Positions 63,185 through 64,000 of a stretch of DNA of 64,000 nt are shown here, piece after piece. Source of the DNA: Hirundichthys speculiger (Eukaryota > Chordata > Actinopteri > Beloniformes > Exocoetidae); the NCBI GenBank assembly GCA_018398805.1, contig JAGFBZ010000865.1, positions 434,001-498,000 on the forward strand. The letters run 5' to 3'. Position 1 is the stretch's first letter. Every line of letters begins with the position of its first letter. The position numbers were made by a program, and so were the translations under genes. The notes beneath the pieces were generated by a model. The model was given only the letters and a program-made list of their open reading frames with translations. It was not told where the DNA came from and did no database searches.

Positions 63185-64000
63185 GTAAAGCTCCACAGTG
63201 ACAAGGCGTATTTACGCTGGGATTAGACGAGCACTCTCCATGTCCTCTACTAAACTGAAGCGAGCCTTAATGAGGATTTATGGGCAGTGTTTACTGTATG
63301 TGGAATGTCCATGTCTAGAGTACATTTGTGAATCAACAGACACTAGCACAGCACTGTTTGAGCTGAATTCTCGCAAAGAGTCCTGAAAGATTCAATTTAT
63401 TTCAACCATAGGACTTCTTAAATGCTGTTTTGTTGCAGCCACTATCCTCTTAGTCCACTTTAATCTCATTCAAGGTATACAGCTATTCTGGCTTCAGTGG
63501 AGACTCGCAATCAGAGAAGAGAAAACGTTTTGCCTCAGAGTTTGACAGTGCACCAAAGATTGTGTCATTCAAAAGGGGGGCCAGAGCACCAGAAAAGAAG
63601 TTGTGTGCACTCTGGCTTTGCTTTATTTTCTGTGCACTCCTAGTGGAGAAAACTTTATCAAGAGAATGTCTGCTGTTGATCCAGTAGGTATTAAATTGCA
63701 AAGAAGGAGCTTTCATGTTTCATGTTTCATATGCAAAGAAGGACGCTCTGATTTTCCTTATCCATAGCGTTGTACTTTAACATAGAGGACTGTAGTTCTT
63801 GCCCACTGTTGATTAGTTGTTGGAGTATGTTTGTGTGTGTTTGTGTGTGTGTATGAGCATGTGTGTGATTCACTGCCTTATATAATTGGCCGAAGGCTTC
63901 AGGGTGCCTGGCTGGCCCACCCTTGTTGCTGGTATGGGGAGGTTCTCTGCTCGGCCCCAGAGTGTCACCGACAATCTGCCCATGTCTTCTTGATGAATGC
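63185..64000. other. inpp4b: start of inpp4b intron 3
   Basis: Begins with the exon C donor gtaaag. Contains a TG/GTGT microsatellite at about 63825-63862. The next inpp4b exon is not reached. Confidence 0.75.

Overview
The window is vertebrate intronic DNA, almost certainly from a ray-finned (probably percomorph) fish. Three short exons on the + strand are bounded by consensus splice sites and join in frame. They encode part of the N-terminal C2 domain of type II inositol polyphosphate 4-phosphatase (inpp4b). The teleost assignment rests on the repeats: Sleeping-Beauty-like Tc1 elements, PIF/Harbinger and hAT miniature elements, L2-type LINE fragments, a tRNA-headed SINE, and common fish LINE tails with ATGG repeats. 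Species cannot be named from the sequence. There is no operon, CRISPR array, rRNA or functional tRNA gene, and nearly all long open frames are chance frames or transposon relics.

Layout. Positions 1-2518 are upstream intron holding the end of a hAT-like repeat, TA and ATGG microsatellites and a LINE tail. Exon A is 2519-2635. Intron 1 (2636-32148, 29.5 kb) holds a 1.2 kb Harbinger-like element (2780-3958), a nested transposon complex (15384-19220), a decayed Tc1 copy (about 20870-21490), a Tc1 copy with both ends (24040-25144), a hAT miniature element with perfect 8-bp target duplications (25338-25869), a low-complexity block (27444-28340) and a 100-bp TA tract. Exon B is 32149-32228. Intron 2 (32229-63072, 30.8 kb) holds a SINE, an L2 fragment, a Sleeping-Beauty-like element (43574-44899), a TIR-bounded miniature element (45842-46242), a second Harbinger-like copy in opposite orientation (53134-53874), another LINE fragment, a second hAT miniature element (57746-58143), a GC-rich insert and a Tc1 C-terminal relic. 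Exon C is 63073-63184; the rest is intron 3.

Function. INPP4B removes the 4-phosphate from PI(3,4)P2 to give PI(3)P and so damps PI3K/Akt signalling. The exons here encode membrane-binding C2 sequence only; the CX5R phosphatase core lies outside the window. Exon A ends in phase 0 and exon B starts in phase 0; exon B ends in phase 2, which exon C completes.

Most notable: a PIF/Harbinger element (about 16960-18234) sits inside a TTAA-flanked DNA transposon (16310-19004), which itself interrupts an older degenerate tandem array. The inner element keeps an intact Myb-like DNA-binding ORF although its HARBI1-type nuclease is cut down to its first 75 or so residues. Also of interest are the inverted Harbinger-like copies flanking the 80-bp exon B, and two perfect hairpins with 4-nt loops. 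I found no convincing new biological system; the interest is in transposon nesting, domestication potential and intron architecture.
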